Part shown: positions 5,383 through 5,703 of the stretch, piece by piece
Numbering within the stretch: the first letter of the stretch is position 1
Layout of the letters: each line of letters begins with the position of its first letter
From: a candidate division CSSED10-310 bacterium
Lineage (GTDB): Bacteria > CSSED10-310 > JAFGDC01
Direction of reading: 5' to 3'
Length of the DNA: 5,703 bases
Assembly (NCBI GenBank): GCA_016932295.1
Contig: JAFGDC010000513.1
Span: 1 to 5,703 of the forward strand
Translations under genes and position numbers: made by a program
The notes under the pieces: generated by a model
The model's input: only the letters and a program-made list of their open reading frames with translations
The model's database searches: none
Told to the model about the DNA's origin: nothing

Positions 5383-5703
5383 TTGATCGAGAGGAACAGC
5401 AGGTCCGAAAAAGCTCGTTACCAACCATCACTCGTCAGCGCCTGGATCGACGATGCTCAGGCGATCCAGGTAAAGGCCATCGATCATCTGCTCAACACAC
5501 ACCCTCCCATGCTCGATACGGTTGCTCAAGATATCATGCGCCCCGGCGTCGATCACCAGAAGGGCGCCCCGGGCATGTCGGTAGCGCAGGTGATGCGAGC
5601 AGCCTTTGTCAAGCGTCTCACCGGCTGCTCCTATCCACAGTTGGCCTTCTGGCTGAAGGATTCCATCACCTACCGGCGGTTTTGCCAGTATGGCCTGGCC
5701 GAC
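5383..5703 (+). CDS. Transposase N-terminus, ISNCY-like (InsH/PF05598-type N-terminal domain); cut by window end
   Basis: The first 107 codons of an insertion-sequence transposase; the catalytic DDE core lies beyond the window. The recognisable part is GMSVAQVMRAAFVKRLTGCS followed by YPQLAFWLKDSITYRRFCQYGL (residues ~68-104). This is the N-terminal domain of IS5-superfamily and ISNCY transposases, where a 'VLRA.. .KQ..G.SY.ELAF.L.DS..YR.FC' pattern is usual. The preceding KARYQPSLVSAWID also fits the N-terminus I recall for ISNCY members. In frame, a TGA at 5377-5379 is followed two codons later by TTG 5383, the only plausible start before the internal ATG in PPMLD. The alternative is a lost or frame-shifted start, meaning a decayed copy. 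No frameshift or stop interrupts the visible part. The ribosome site is poor (GAGGG runs directly into the TTG). Assignment to ISNCY rather than another IS5-like group is moderate. Confidence 0.75.
   Translation, partial: MIERNSRSEKARYQPSLVSAWIDDAQAIQVKAIDHLLNTHPPMLDTVAQDIMRPGVDHQKGAPGMSVAQVMRAAFVKRLTGCSYPQLAFWLKDSITYRRFCQYGLAD
5441..5470 (+). repeat. 9-bp perfect hairpin in the 5' coding region of the transposase
   Basis: CCTGGATCG (5441-5449) and CGATCCAGG (5462-5470) are exact complements around a 12-base loop, with a possible extra G-T pair outside (5440/5471). It lies about 60 bases into the gene and encodes part of AWIDDAQAIQ. Insertion sequences such as IS10 and IS50 use RNA structure near the transposase start to block expression from outside transcripts. 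A similar role here is inference. Confidence 0.45.

Overview
The window is GC-rich and densely coding on the + strand up to about position 5190. It then drops into a more AT-rich spacer and the start of an insertion-sequence transposase cut off by the window end. The source looks like a bacterium: Shine-Dalgarno sites, 1- and 4-nt gene spacing and an Sec-type signal peptide. The secreted kelch protein with a Pro/Thr-rich linker resembles proteins I associate with uncultivated Gram-negative lineages. The sequence does not let me name a phylum.

Layout: (1) 1-1179 is the C-terminal half of a molybdenum hydroxylase large subunit (xanthine dehydrogenase family), whose true start lies upstream. (2) One base later, 1181-2674 encodes a 497-residue exported protein with a six-bladed kelch propeller, a Pro/Thr-rich linker and a C-terminal beta-rich domain. 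(3) Four bases after that, 2679-5189 encodes an 836-residue CPSF/Ysh1-like metallo-beta-lactamase/beta-CASP nuclease. Its best start is a non-canonical CTG; the first canonical start codon (GTG, 2733) would remove the first beta strand of the fold. Its C-terminal ~380 residues are not part of the catalytic module. They contain a possible winged helix and a tandem duplication with an exact 150-residue period. (4) 5190-5382 is a non-coding spacer with inverted repeats and a possible -10 box. (5) 5383 to the end is the N-terminus of an ISNCY-like transposase, probably starting at TTG and carrying a strong hairpin in its first codons.

The first three genes are packed like one transcription unit, but their predicted jobs (redox enzyme, exported propeller protein, RNA nuclease) do not form an obvious pathway. 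The most interesting parts are the duplicated C-terminal region and unusual start of the nuclease, and the folded 5' region of the transposase gene.
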